A DNA stretch of 64,000 nucleotides, taken from WVZL01 sp041862375. Its GTDB lineage: Bacteria > Acidobacteriota > Aminicenantia > Aminicenantales > Aminicenantaceae. The stretch is taken from positions 62,001-126,000 of the forward strand of contig JBGVTE010000141.1 in NCBI GenBank assembly GCA_041862375.1, given 5' to 3'. The notes beneath the pieces were generated by a model, which was not told the DNA's origin, ran no database searches, and saw nothing but the letters and a program-made list of their open reading frames with translations. Positions 42,257-52,122 of the stretch are shown here, one piece after another (within the stretch, counting starts at the first letter, position 1; each line of letters begins with the position of its first letter). Both the position numbers and the translations under genes were made by a program.

Positions 42257-43375
42257 TTATCTTTTTTTCACCTCATTAAGGGTTTCTTCGATGAGTGAAA
42301 GGCCGTTCAGTAAATATTCTTCCTCACTCCCGAATCCAAAACGGAGGTAATGGTCCATTTCAAAATGGTCTCCGGGAACGATGAGAACACTTTTTTCATG
42401 AATGAGCTTTTGTACTAGTTGAGTTGAGTTTATCTTTAGATTGTAACTTATAAAGGCGATAGCACCAGCTTGTGGTCGGACAAGATTGAGAATGCCATCT
42501 TGTTTATGAACCCATGATTCAAACAGAGCAAAGTTTGTTTTCAGGATGCTTTTTGTCCTTTCCAGTATTTTTTCTCGGTTGTGAGGAGTAAGAGCGATTT
42601 GAGCGAGCCGGTCACATAAAATACTCGGTGCTATGGTGGTGTAGTCATGGTAAGGCCATGTTCTTTTAATTAATTCTTCAGGCGCAACAATCCAGCCTAT
42701 TCTCAAGCCAGGAAGACCGTAAGCTTTGGAGAGGCCATTGACCACAATAACCTTATCATATTTCCCATAAAAGCTTTGAGTTAACTTTCCCGCGAATTCT
42801 GCTCCCTGGTACACTTCATCAGCCAGAATCCAAGCTCCCGACGTGTCAGCACAATTTACTATGGTTTCCATTGCCTCTTCGCTTAAAATAGCTCCAGTAG
42901 GATTATTGGGATTTGTAATAACAATCAGTTTTGTTTTATCAGTAACCAATTTCTTTAGCTCTTCCAAGTCAGGAGCCCAGTTTAAATTCTCCCTGAGGTA
43001 AAGAGGCTTTACAGAGGCTCCGAATCCCCTTAAGAGCCCCCACATTTGCATGTAATTGGGAAGCATGAAGATAACCTCGTCGCCAGGCTCAATTTTACTC
43101 CAGATTGAGATAAAGTTGGCTTCAGCAGAACCATTTGTCACCAAGATATGTTCTTCTGAACTCTGAGCATAGAGTTTAGATATCAATTCTCTTAGTTCAG
43201 GTGTGCCGTTAGTCTGGCAATAGCCGAGCCTTAGCATTTGTATTTCCTCTAGTTCTTCTTGTGAAATAAACTCTTGGAGAGAAAGAGGATGGACTCCACT
43301 TTCAGAAAGGTTATAAGAGACAACATTTTCCCAGACTGATTGCATTCGTTCCATTTTAAAAGGTTCTATTTTCAT
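42257..43375 (-). CDS. PLP-dependent class I/II aminotransferase
   Basis: The 372 residues have the class I/II features GNPxNPTG-type KLIVITNPNNPTGAIL, the Asp/Tyr region WILADEVYQGAEF and the PLP-lysine motif VNGLSKAYGLPGLRIGW, with a C-terminal Arg-bearing HYLRFGFGSEEEYLL. These enzymes transfer amino groups to 2-oxo acids; substrate preference cannot be read reliably. A capreomycidine-synthase-like subgroup shares the early SGVHPLSLQEF pattern. It is the last gene of a minus-strand run and may be separate from the phosphatase group. Confidence 0.86.
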   Translation of the reverse strand: MKIEPFKMERMQSVWENVVSYNLSESGVHPLSLQEFISQEELEEIQMLRLGYCQTNGTPELRELISKLYAQSSEEHILVTNGSAEANFISIWSKIEPGDEVIFMLPNYMQMWGLLRGFGASVKPLYLRENLNWAPDLEELKKLVTDKTKLIVITNPNNPTGAILSEEAMETIVNCADTSGAWILADEVYQGAEFAGKLTQSFYGKYDKVIVVNGLSKAYGLPGLRIGWIVAPEELIKRTWPYHDYTTIAPSILCDRLAQIALTPHNREKILERTKSILKTNFALFESWVHKQDGILNLVRPQAGAIAFISYNLKINSTQLVQKLIHEKSVLIVPGDHFEMDHYLRFGFGSEEEYLLNGLSLIEETLNEVKKR

Positions 43376-43397
43376 GACTGTATCCTTTCAGGAAATG

Positions 43398-44225
43398 TCA
43401 AATTTCAACCCTGAAAATCCCTTTAAGTACAAAACCAAAAATTATTGATAAGGCAAAATAGACGATAAGCCAGTGTATGCGCCAGCCGAAAAGATCCATG
43501 TTTTTTGATGGATACATTACTTCTACCGCTTTAACAGGTAAAGCTCCTGGTAGAGGAGCTTCACCCGGATTGTACATTTCATCGATAAAGTTCCGACTTA
43601 CTTTGAGAGGAGAGATTTTAGTAAAGGATCTTTGAGCTACAGAAACTTTTTTTGTAAATTTCTGGTCGTTTATCTCAAAATTAAGTATATGGAGACCTTT
43701 TTCTCTTGCTTTCAGCCTCCAGTTTATCTCATTTTCATCTTCAATCCTCAGAGGAGGAGTATCGATTATTAAAGCCTGAGATGCTTCAATAGCGATATCG
43801 AAATCTAAAGGATTTTGATACTCCTTTAATTTTACTTTTAAAATTGTTTCCTCTCCAGTCTTTAAAGATTGGTATCCAAACCAGAGATTAAGCTGAAATA
43901 GTATTAGCACAAGGGGAATTATCATTATCAACAGGGGTTTTACTGAGTAACTGAGATATTTTAGGTTATAACGAAGGATTTTTCCCTGAGCCTTGAGTGT
44001 TAATCTCAGACTGTCTTTGAAAAGTCGAAGTTCGAGAAGGTGAGCTTTTATTTTATCTTTGACTTTTCTAATTCCTTCCTGGTTGGATGCGAAACGGAAG
44101 ATGAGAAGCATCATAAGTCCAGTCAGAAGCGAGATTAGAATCATGCCAAACCAAGGGCTTAGATTTCTAAAAGGCATAAAGATGAATTCAAATAATTTGC
44201 TGAAAAGCGAGTTAAAAAACCACAT
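43398..44225 (-). CDS. Membrane protein resembling the EMC3/TMCO1 (DUF106) group
   Basis: The 275-residue protein has an N-terminal helix (WFGMILISLLTGLMMLLIF), a highly charged cytosolic coiled segment (VKDKIKAHLLELRLFKDSLR), a second helix (PLLIMIIPLVLILFQLNLWF), a periplasmic beta-rich domain (about 120-245) and a final helix (WLIVYFALSIIFGFVLKGIF). The first half looks like the insertase-related DUF106 group, with the coiled pair between helices; the match is by shape and I hold it loosely. It lies between the aminotransferase and the RHH/phosphatase genes. Confidence 0.6.
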   Translation of the reverse strand: MWFFNSLFSKLFEFIFMPFRNLSPWFGMILISLLTGLMMLLIFRFASNQEGIRKVKDKIKAHLLELRLFKDSLRLTLKAQGKILRYNLKYLSYSVKPLLIMIIPLVLILFQLNLWFGYQSLKTGEETILKVKLKEYQNPLDFDIAIEASQALIIDTPPLRIEDENEINWRLKAREKGLHILNFEINDQKFTKKVSVAQRSFTKISPLKVSRNFIDEMYNPGEAPLPGALPVKAVEVMYPSKNMDLFGWRIHWLIVYFALSIIFGFVLKGIFRVEI

Positions 44226-44244
44226 AATATAAGTTATGACTTTG

Positions 44245-44436
44245 TTATGAAATGTAACCGAGTCCTTTAAGCTTTTTCTTGATCTCTTCTTCAGAGCCTG
44301 ATTCTTCTATTTTGGCAATCTCTTTTTCCAGACAGTGAGTGATAAACTCTTCTGGGGAAGAATAGCCTGATAATTGGGCTAATTTTTTAACCTTGTCCAA
44401 TAAATCTTTATCAATCTTAATTTTGGCTTTGCCCAT
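44245..44436 (-). CDS. Small ribbon-helix-helix-like protein
   Basis: The 63 residues begin MGKAKIKIDKDLLDKVKKLA, a beta strand followed by a helix, then SGYSSPEEFITHCLEKEIAK, the second helix of a CopG/Arc-like fold. The C-terminal tail is acidic and ends KKLKGLGYIS. GGAG lies before the ATG. It could be an antitoxin-like or operon regulator, but no toxin gene is next to it. It sits between the first phosphatase-superfamily gene and the membrane protein. Confidence 0.7.
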   Translation of the reverse strand: MGKAKIKIDKDLLDKVKKLAQLSGYSSPEEFITHCLEKEIAKIEESGSEEEIKKKLKGLGYIS

Positions 44437-44492
44437 GTATATCTCCTAAATTTATTTTTCTAGTTAATTTCATTCTCGGTCTTTCTCATTAC

Positions 44493-46478
44493 TTAAAATA
44501 CAGGTTTCCCGATCATCTCTTTTGGTTGCTCAATCCCGAATATAGAAAGGATTGTAGGAGTCAAATCATAAAGAGCAGGATATTCAGCCTTTACTTTTCT
44601 GTTAATAAAGAGAATTCCGGGTATAACACTTGAGTCCATGCAGTGATCTCCGCTCCATTTTTCAGTGTTGTCTTCAATGACATTTAGCGGAATTCGGCCG
44701 AGAGGTGTACTCCATGAAGCACGGTAACCACGGTTGTAGCCGACAATAATATCAGGGGCCTGCTCAACATAACGGCCTTTGTAGATATCTTTTGCAGCGT
44801 AGGCTTTTAAAATCACCGCTTCACCTGTTTTCGGGTCCTTGGCCTTTTCCAGTTTTTGAATAATTTCTCTGACCAATGCTTCCTTTTCTCCACCAGGTTT
44901 CACGATTCCTTCTCTTTCCCTCCCTTCTTGATTAATATAGAGACTGTTTATTCCATAAGCGTAAGCCTTTGTTTTTGACCAATTTGTGTTTAAGAAGAAT
45001 TCTTCTCGGCCCTGTCTCCATCTATTGATGAGATTAAGGTATCCATTTTCTTTGAGCCATGTGTTTAAATTGAATGAGCGGCGGAATGGAGTAAAGCCAT
45101 GGTCTGACATGACCATCAGGATAGTGTTTTTATCTGTCTTTTCCATTGCCTTTGCCAGAAATTTATCCATTTCAAGATAGATATTCTCAATTACTTTCCC
45201 GTATTTAGATGCAAGAGTGGAGTCGTACATAGGATGTTCCTTGTCTATAAGGCGCCAGAACATATGCTGCCGTTGGTCGGTGCTTGAGACATAGTAAAAA
45301 AGAAGTCCGGAGTCGAACCTCGATAATTCATGGTCAAACATCTCTTCTCTTTCCTTCAGCACAAAGTCGTCTATTTTAAGGAATTCATGTTCATCTAAAA
45401 CACCGTGATCAAGTGCTTTAGTGTCAGCTGGTAAACCTTTAGTAAAGAAAGGCCCGAATTTCTTTTCGAGCTCCTCCGAGTAGCTTTTGGGTGTGGAAAT
45501 GGGAAGAGCTGCATTTCCTGGGTCTATATTAATCGGAGAAACGTAAAGCTTAAAATGAGGACGGATTTGTTTAAGGTAAAACTGGCAAATTCCGCTTACG
45601 CTCTGGGTAGGAATCATAGAGAATCGAACTTTCTTCCACTCGCTCCATTCTCCTTCCTTAAGTATGAATTCGTTGTTTTGAATTAGAATCTTGGCTACAA
45701 GATTTACGGGATCGATAAAAACTTTGAAATCGATCGAGGATTCAGGCCGATCTTTTTTAAATGTATTCCGAGGACCGGGAAGCTTATCTTCAACTATATT
45801 ATCAATCACAAATACTTCATGGATTCTTCCTCCTCCTATATCTTCCTTTAATTCTGTTGGCTCTGTTGTGTAGTAGTTAAAAATACCGTATGTGCCAAGG
45901 ATATCCGGAGTGTTCATTCCGGAGATTGTTCTTTGCTTTGTGTGAACTGGAGGGTAATTGGATGGGATTTTAAAGATAGTAGCGGGGATATCGTATTCTT
46001 CAAGAATCTTCCAGAAGGCTTTTCCCTGACGGAGCTGTTTAACCTCTCCTCCGGAGAGGGGGAAGACATAATCTCCGATTGTTATCGTCTTTTTTGCTTC
46101 TTCAGTTTGAGAAGAGGAAAACACAGGGAGATAATTTTCTGGATCTCGATGAATGAAGTCGAAAATTGCATGGCCGCCGGGGTTAGTTCCTGTTATGAAA
46201 TTTGACCAGGCTACCGGACTCTGAGGCGGATTGCTTGTGCGAAGTGCTTTAAAACTTCCTTCGCTTCTCAGGCGCTGGAAATGGGGAAGTTTTCCTTGGT
46301 CCATTAATATTTGGACAAGGTGAGGATCCATTCCGTCAAGCCCGAGAATTATTACTTTTTTTGATGTTTCCCTTTTTCCAAAGGCTCTTAAAAGGCGCTC
46401 TGAAGTTGTCCCTAAGGTAAAAATTGAACCTGCACTTAAGCTCAGTTTGATGAATTCTCTCCTGTTCAATTTATTCAT
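44493..46478 (-). CDS. Alkaline-phosphatase-superfamily phosphodiesterase, Tat signal (paralogue 1)
   Basis: The 661 residues start with a twin-arginine signal (LNRREFIKLSLSAGSIFTLG). The AlkP core has KKVIILGLDGMDPHLV (metal Asp), the nucleophile region SPVAWSNFITGTNPGGH, MSDHGFTPFRRSFNLNTWL and WSGDHCMDSSVIPGILF with metal ligands in place. The type I phosphodiesterase/nucleotide pyrophosphatase group fits best. An insert of about 150 residues (200-350) is strand-rich. It overlaps the next gene by 8 bases. Periplasmic action on an unknown phosphoester is likely. Confidence 0.85.
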   Translation of the reverse strand: MNKLNRREFIKLSLSAGSIFTLGTTSERLLRAFGKRETSKKVIILGLDGMDPHLVQILMDQGKLPHFQRLRSEGSFKALRTSNPPQSPVAWSNFITGTNPGGHAIFDFIHRDPENYLPVFSSSQTEEAKKTITIGDYVFPLSGGEVKQLRQGKAFWKILEEYDIPATIFKIPSNYPPVHTKQRTISGMNTPDILGTYGIFNYYTTEPTELKEDIGGGRIHEVFVIDNIVEDKLPGPRNTFKKDRPESSIDFKVFIDPVNLVAKILIQNNEFILKEGEWSEWKKVRFSMIPTQSVSGICQFYLKQIRPHFKLYVSPINIDPGNAALPISTPKSYSEELEKKFGPFFTKGLPADTKALDHGVLDEHEFLKIDDFVLKEREEMFDHELSRFDSGLLFYYVSSTDQRQHMFWRLIDKEHPMYDSTLASKYGKVIENIYLEMDKFLAKAMEKTDKNTILMVMSDHGFTPFRRSFNLNTWLKENGYLNLINRWRQGREEFFLNTNWSKTKAYAYGINSLYINQEGREREGIVKPGGEKEALVREIIQKLEKAKDPKTGEAVILKAYAAKDIYKGRYVEQAPDIIVGYNRGYRASWSTPLGRIPLNVIEDNTEKWSGDHCMDSSVIPGILFINRKVKAEYPALYDLTPTILSIFGIEQPKEMIGKPVF

Positions 46479-48615
46479 TTTTTCTTTCCTTTTTGTCTTT
46501 GAAAAAATACCGGGGATTTATCAGGGAATTTCCGTCCATGTGTTGAGGGGCTTGAAAGCCGAATAACTCAAGAGCAGTGGGAGCTATGTCAATCAGGGAT
46601 GGGGATTTGATTTTAATTTTCTTGGTACAGAAGAATACTCCTGGAACTATTCGAGGGTCTATGCAGTGGTCTCCACTCCAGGCTTTTGTATTATCATCGA
46701 AAGCACGATTATTTACTTTCCCTGTAACTGAGTCCCAGGAAATACGGTACCCCTCGTTGTATCCGATGATAAGGTCAGGGCAATGTTCCTTATAAGGACC
46801 TGGTGGAAGCTCATCCCTGTCATAGACTTTGTTAATTGCCACCTCTCCATGCATTTCATCCTTGAGGCCACTCAATTTGCTGATAAGCTCTTCTTTTAAA
46901 GCCTGCGTTTCCTCACCAGGATTGACTATTCCCTTTGATTCTCTTCCTTTCTGGTTTATGTACAGACCACCCAGACCCAGTGCGTAAGCTTTGGTTCTTT
47001 CCCAGTCAACGTCTTTAAACCACTCATCGCTCACATCCTTTTCCTCGTTTAAAGATAAGTAACCTTTGATATGAAGCCATGAGTTAAGGTTGACTCCTCG
47101 CCGGAACGATTTAAAACCGTGGTCAGACATGATGATTAGTAGGCTTTTAGTGTCAATTTCATTCCTGATTCTTCCTACCATTTCATCCATTTTTATGTAG
47201 AGGTCCTCAATTACTTTGTGATTCATCGTGGCTTGTCTGTCTTTCAGGGAAGGATTCTTGATGTCAAGATATCGCCAGAACATATGCTGGATGCTGTCGG
47301 TTGTCTCAAAGACGCAGATAACAAGTCCCTTTTTTGTTTTCTCCATGGCATTGAAGAGCATATTTTCCCATTCCTTATGATTGGCGTAAGTCAATTCCAG
47401 GAAAGCTTTTTCGCTGAGTATGTTTTCATTGAGAGCCCAAGTATCGTTAGCTTCGCCCAGTGTTATGAAGCTCCCCAGGAGTTTTGCCAGGTATATCGAG
47501 TAGATAAATGGATGGGAAATGGGAAGAGCCGGCTTTTCAGGGTCGATATTGAGTGGACTTAGATACATTTCAAAGTGAGGAGATATTTGAGAAATATAAA
47601 ATTTGCAGATTGCTCTTATTTTCATGCCCCAACCAGGGCAGAAAGTGAGCTTCACCCAGTCAGAGAAGGTTTCTTTTTTCAAGATAAATTTTTTCCCAGA
47701 TACTTCAACAAGTGCCTCCTCTTTTTCTCTATCTATAGTTATTTTAAGCGGAAGGCAAAGTTCTTCTTCTTTTTTTAAGAGAGAATTATCAGGGCCTGAT
47801 ATGTAAGTTTCAATCTCGTTTCCTTCGATTTTAACCGGAATTGTTATTCCTTCCTCCAGTTTCCTTAGATTTTCTTTGTCTGAAGTATAAAATGAGAAGG
47901 TTCCTTGACTTCCCTTGAGGTCAGGAGCACACATGCCAGAGAGGAGGTGGCCTGAGAATTTTTCAGGCGGAAATGTAATAGGAACTCTTAAGATAGTGCT
48001 AAAAATTCCTTTTTCTCCCAGGATTTTCCAGAAAGGAATGCTTCTGCGTAGTCCCTTGATTTCAGGTTTTGAAAGAGGAATGCTATATTTTCCGAAAGAA
48101 AGGACTCTCTTGGGCTTGCCGATTCTGGCAGAGGAGAGGTCAGGCAGATATGTTTTGGGATCTCGGCTGAGAAAATCAAAAATATTGTGTTTTGAAGGAT
48201 TAGAACCTGTCATGAAAGAAGACCAGGCCACAGGAGATATAGCGGGAGTTGTCGTTTTAAGAGGAGTATAGGTTCCTTCGTCTTTAATCTTGGAGAAATT
48301 GGGAAGTTTACCTTCCGACATATATTTCTCCACAAGGGATGGTTCTAGGCCGTCGAGCCCGACTATTACCAGCTTGCTGATTTTACTCTTTTTGTAGGCT
48401 TTTTGCCCTCTTATTGTTCGCAAGAGAAAACGAAAGGGCCAGGATATAAAAGAGAAAATAGCCAGAAAAAAAGTTATAAAAAGAATGAGGAATGAAGAGA
48501 GGAAGGCAAAACCAGCTCCAGGGCCTATGTAAGCTTCAAGAGGAATGACAGCAGAGATTAAGAAAAGCATAAAAAGGCCAAATTTTCTATTCTTTCTAGA
48601 GATTTTTATCATCAT
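46471..48615 (-). CDS. Alkaline-phosphatase-superfamily phosphodiesterase, membrane-anchored (paralogue 2)
   Basis: The 714-residue paralogue has two N-terminal membrane helices (GLFMLFLISAVIPLEA and FAFLSSFLILFITFFLAIFS) with YIGPGAG between them, in place of the Tat signal of its neighbour. The catalytic core is colinear: KLVIVGLDGLEPSLV, SPVAWSSFMTGSNPSKHNIF, MSDHGFKSFRRGVNLNSWL and WSGDHCIDPRIVPGVFF. Its stop overlaps the start of paralogue 1 by 8 bases. Membrane topology would place the core either in the cytosol (two helices, hairpin) or outside if the first helix is cleaved. Confidence 0.84.
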   Translation of the reverse strand: MMIKISRKNRKFGLFMLFLISAVIPLEAYIGPGAGFAFLSSFLILFITFFLAIFSFISWPFRFLLRTIRGQKAYKKSKISKLVIVGLDGLEPSLVEKYMSEGKLPNFSKIKDEGTYTPLKTTTPAISPVAWSSFMTGSNPSKHNIFDFLSRDPKTYLPDLSSARIGKPKRVLSFGKYSIPLSKPEIKGLRRSIPFWKILGEKGIFSTILRVPITFPPEKFSGHLLSGMCAPDLKGSQGTFSFYTSDKENLRKLEEGITIPVKIEGNEIETYISGPDNSLLKKEEELCLPLKITIDREKEEALVEVSGKKFILKKETFSDWVKLTFCPGWGMKIRAICKFYISQISPHFEMYLSPLNIDPEKPALPISHPFIYSIYLAKLLGSFITLGEANDTWALNENILSEKAFLELTYANHKEWENMLFNAMEKTKKGLVICVFETTDSIQHMFWRYLDIKNPSLKDRQATMNHKVIEDLYIKMDEMVGRIRNEIDTKSLLIIMSDHGFKSFRRGVNLNSWLHIKGYLSLNEEKDVSDEWFKDVDWERTKAYALGLGGLYINQKGRESKGIVNPGEETQALKEELISKLSGLKDEMHGEVAINKVYDRDELPPGPYKEHCPDLIIGYNEGYRISWDSVTGKVNNRAFDDNTKAWSGDHCIDPRIVPGVFFCTKKIKIKSPSLIDIAPTALELFGFQAPQHMDGNSLINPRYFFKDKKERKNE

Positions 48616-48616
48616 T

Positions 48617-49909
48617 TTAGAAGCCCATTAGTTTTATCTCTGCTAAATCGGAGATCGAGAGATCGGGGCCGTAGTTTTTATCAGCCCAGAAAAAAGCATC
48701 GTCCCATGTGTGCATGCCTTGGAGATTGGTTCTGCCAAAAACTTCTTTTTTCTTGACAGAGCCTTTCATATCGAATCCATATTCAGAGAGAACGAGTAAA
48801 TCTGGTCCCTCGGAGAGATATGGGCCAGAATAAATCTCTTCAGCATCAAAAACTCTGCTGACTACTTTTTTACCTTTGTATTCCAATTTTTCCAGTTCTT
48901 TTTTGATTTCCTCCTTTAATGCTTTTTTCTCAGGATTATTAACTGTACCTTTAGGAAACTTTTCTTTCAAATTGAGGTAAATACGGTTTGGATCCAGGGC
49001 GAAAGCTTTACTTTGCTGAGATATTTCAGTCAGACTCTCAGGGGAAGAACTCTCGAATTTTAAATACCCCTTATCCACTAGCCAGGCATTAAGATAAACT
49101 TCCTGTTCAATTTCTGTGAAACCGTGGTCCGAAAGGAGGTAAAGTCCTTCATCGTCTTTATTTATATTTCTGAAAGAAGTAACTATATCGCCTATAATTT
49201 GGTCAATTTTTCGATAATAATCAAGGAAATTCTGATGGTAGATGTGGTTCTTATCTTTGTAGGCAGGCCAGAGGAAGTGGTGGAGCCTGTCAGTTCCTGT
49301 AATCACTAATTCAAAATAGTCCCAGTCTTCTTTCCAGAGAAAATTCCATGCTTTCTTTCTGCCCTCAAGAGTTTTTTCCAGCTCATTCCAGAGAAAGTCG
49401 TGATTTTCCCTGGATTTAAGGGTATCGATGTCTATCTGATAGCCCATTTTTTCAAGAGGATCTCTGTATTCAGAAGGGAAAACAGCTTTATCCAGGTCGA
49501 GAGCTACAAAACCTGATATCAATACTCCGTTAATTTTTCTGGCTGGATATGTCGAAGGTTGGTTGATGATTATACATCTTAGATTCTTTTTTCCAAGAAC
49601 ATCCCAGAATGTTTCTTTTTTTAGGTCGAGAAAATTGGGGAAGCGAAGCTCGTAAGAGTTTTTTTTGAGGTCTGTAAAGCCGAAGATTCCGTGAGTAGCG
49701 GGATTTGTTCCTGTCATGAAATTTGTCCAACTTACAGCAGAGATCTCTGGAAGGCTAGCTTTTATTTTGTGAAGGTGGCCTGAATTGATAAGTTCTGCTG
49801 TGGCCGGCATTATCCCTTTTTGAGCGAGTTCCCGGAGCAGAGAGTAGGGGACACCATCTAATCCTATGACACAAACACGGTTTTTGTGTTTCTTCTTAAG
49901 GAAAACCAT
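48617..49909 (-). CDS. Alkaline-phosphatase-superfamily phosphodiesterase, soluble short form (paralogue 3)
   Basis: The 430-residue paralogue lacks any signal or anchor and lacks the large insert. The core is intact: NRVCVIGLDGVPYSLLRELA, SAVSWTNFMTGTNPATHGIF, LSDHGFTEIEQEVYLNAWL and NLQGMHTWDDAFFWA with the late His. It lies 1 base upstream of the membrane-anchored paralogue, so the three are one transcript. Probably cytoplasmic. Shared sequence with the other two indicates tandem duplication followed by relocation of the products. Confidence 0.84.
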   Translation of the reverse strand: MVFLKKKHKNRVCVIGLDGVPYSLLRELAQKGIMPATAELINSGHLHKIKASLPEISAVSWTNFMTGTNPATHGIFGFTDLKKNSYELRFPNFLDLKKETFWDVLGKKNLRCIIINQPSTYPARKINGVLISGFVALDLDKAVFPSEYRDPLEKMGYQIDIDTLKSRENHDFLWNELEKTLEGRKKAWNFLWKEDWDYFELVITGTDRLHHFLWPAYKDKNHIYHQNFLDYYRKIDQIIGDIVTSFRNINKDDEGLYLLSDHGFTEIEQEVYLNAWLVDKGYLKFESSSPESLTEISQQSKAFALDPNRIYLNLKEKFPKGTVNNPEKKALKEEIKKELEKLEYKGKKVVSRVFDAEEIYSGPYLSEGPDLLVLSEYGFDMKGSVKKKEVFGRTNLQGMHTWDDAFFWADKNYGPDLSISDLAEIKLMGF

Positions 49910-49944
49910 GTAGATAGACTATTATAAACTTAAGGTTTAGGTTG

Positions 49945-52065
49945 TCAATTTGAGCTGAGGATTATTCTGGCATCGACTATTGTACATCCTTTTCCTTTCT
50001 CATGAACGATCAAAGGATTTAAATCTAATTCTTTGATTATTTCGAAGTCTGTAACAAACTGAGATAATCTCTTTAAACACTCTTCTATAGCCTGAAGGTC
50101 AAAAACCGGCCCGCCCCTAAAACCCTTGAGTATCTTGTGGGTTTTTGTTTTATTAATCATCATTGTGGCGGTAAGCTCTCGAATGGGTGCCAGCCTGAAA
50201 GTGACATCTTCTAAAGCTTCAACGTAAATACCTCCCAAACCAAACATTAATATAGGGCCAAACTGCGGGTCCCTGTTCATGCCCAGGATCACCTCTTTTC
50301 CTTGAGGAGCCATTTCTTCTATGATCATTCCTGTTATGTGAGCTTTTGGTTTTTTGGAGAGGATATCTTTAATTATTTCCTTATAAGCGTGGCGGAGTTC
50401 ACTCTGATTTTTTATGTTGAGCTTTACTCCTCCATAGTCAAATTTATGAAGAATATCAGGTGAGACAATTTTTAATACTACGGGGAAGCCAATTTTTCGA
50501 GACTCTTCCAACGCCTCTCTTTCATTTTTTACAAGAGCAGATTTAATCACTGGAAAATGATAAGCATTGAGAACCTGATAAGCTTCATATTCAAACAGAG
50601 AAAAACGGCCTTCTCGTTTAACGGAGTCGATGATTTTCTGAGCTTTTACTTTGTTTACTTTGAATCTCTTAATTCCTGTTTTCGGTCGTTGTAGCCACCA
50701 CGTATATTTGCTCATTTCAGAAAGTACTCTGGCTGCTGATTCAGGGAACCTGTAATCAGGTATGCCATTTTCCTCGAGGATTTCGATGCCTTTCGAAACA
50801 TCGTAGACTCCCAAAAAACAGCATAAAACAGGTTTTTTAAATTGTTTGGATGTTTTTACGATTGAAGTTGCTATTTTTTCAACGTTGGTTATAGCGGTGG
50901 GAGTGAGAATAACTATTGAAGCGTGAACATTTTTATCTTGCAAGATTTTCCTGAGAGTGGCTTCATAGCGATCATACTGAGCGTCAGCAATCAGATCAAC
51001 TGGATTAAGGTAGCTTGCTGTAGGAGGAAGGATTTTCTTCAGAGCACTGCGTGTGTTTGAGCTGAAAGGAGCTATATTTAAGCCGTAGTGAATACATGAA
51101 TCTGTCGCAAGGATTCCAGGGCCTCCGGAGTTGGTGACGATGGCTACATTTTTTCCTCGAGGTAGATGCTGGCTGGAGAAAGCTTTTACATAGTCAAATA
51201 ATTCCTCAATGGTCTCTACTCTAAGAACACCACACTGATCAAAAATTGCGTCATAAACTCTGTCAGAGCCTGCTAGAGAACCTGTATGGGAAGAAGCTGC
51301 CCTAGCTCCTGACAATGTGCGCCCAGCTTTAAGGGCAATGATAGGCTTGGGTTTTGAGCCATTGCTCGTAATTTCACGAGCTATTGACATAAATTTTCTT
51401 CCATCAACAAGGTCTTCGAGATACATCATGATAACATCAGTCTTTGGGTCGTTTTTTAAATAGAGTAGAAGTTCATTCTCGGTAAGACCTGCTTTATTCC
51501 CCATGCTGATAAATTTTGAGAAGCCTATATTGGATTCCTTCGCATATTCAAGAATAGCTACACACAGAGCGCCACTCTGAGAGATAAAAGCTATGTTTCC
51601 CTGTTTCGGAAACATCATGCCGAAGGTAGCGTTTAAGGATAACTTGGGATCTGTGTTAATAACACCTAAACAATTAGGGCCTACAAGAGAGATATCGTAT
51701 TCCCTAATGAGTTTTTGGACTTTTTTCTCCAGCTCTACGCCCGATCCGCCTATTTCTTTAAAGCCTGCCGAAATTATTATGGCGCCTTTAATTCCCTTCT
51801 GATTGCATTCCTCTATAATTGAAGGCACGATGTTACTCGGGACTAGGATGACAGCGAGATCAACTTCATCTGGAATGTCCGTAACTCCTGGGTAGGATTT
51901 TATTCCGAGAATACCTTTTGCTTTCGGATTTACAGGATAAACAATCCCTTGAAAGCGGCTGCCAATAACATTTGCCAAAAGAGCATGGCCTACACTTTTT
52001 GGCTTCCGTGAAGCTCCGATTACAGCTACAGATTTAGGGTAAAAAATAGAGTTTAATTTTTCCAT
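49945..52065 (-). CDS. Acetate/acyl-CoA ligase (ADP-forming), fused alpha-beta
   Basis: The 706 residues have an N-terminal CoA-binding Rossmann domain (VAVIGASRKPKSVGHALLAN), two succinyl-CoA-ligase-like flavodoxin domains, the phospho-His region SSHTGSLAGSD, and from about 480 an ATP-grasp beta part (GFPVVLKIVSPDILHKFDYG, GLGGIYVEALEDVTFRLAPI). It makes ATP from acyl-CoA, ADP and phosphate while releasing the organic acid, the energy-saving step of amino-acid fermentation in many anaerobes. The fused order matches bacterial forms. Together with the many peptidases it points to peptide use. Confidence 0.92.
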   Translation of the reverse strand: MEKLNSIFYPKSVAVIGASRKPKSVGHALLANVIGSRFQGIVYPVNPKAKGILGIKSYPGVTDIPDEVDLAVILVPSNIVPSIIEECNQKGIKGAIIISAGFKEIGGSGVELEKKVQKLIREYDISLVGPNCLGVINTDPKLSLNATFGMMFPKQGNIAFISQSGALCVAILEYAKESNIGFSKFISMGNKAGLTENELLLYLKNDPKTDVIMMYLEDLVDGRKFMSIAREITSNGSKPKPIIALKAGRTLSGARAASSHTGSLAGSDRVYDAIFDQCGVLRVETIEELFDYVKAFSSQHLPRGKNVAIVTNSGGPGILATDSCIHYGLNIAPFSSNTRSALKKILPPTASYLNPVDLIADAQYDRYEATLRKILQDKNVHASIVILTPTAITNVEKIATSIVKTSKQFKKPVLCCFLGVYDVSKGIEILEENGIPDYRFPESAARVLSEMSKYTWWLQRPKTGIKRFKVNKVKAQKIIDSVKREGRFSLFEYEAYQVLNAYHFPVIKSALVKNEREALEESRKIGFPVVLKIVSPDILHKFDYGGVKLNIKNQSELRHAYKEIIKDILSKKPKAHITGMIIEEMAPQGKEVILGMNRDPQFGPILMFGLGGIYVEALEDVTFRLAPIRELTATMMINKTKTHKILKGFRGGPVFDLQAIEECLKRLSQFVTDFEIIKELDLNPLIVHEKGKGCTIVDARIILSSN

Positions 52066-52122
52066 TGTCTGATCCTTTCAGTGTATAAAGTGAGAGTTAA
52101 TTTTTTTGCCTGGCTAAAGTAT

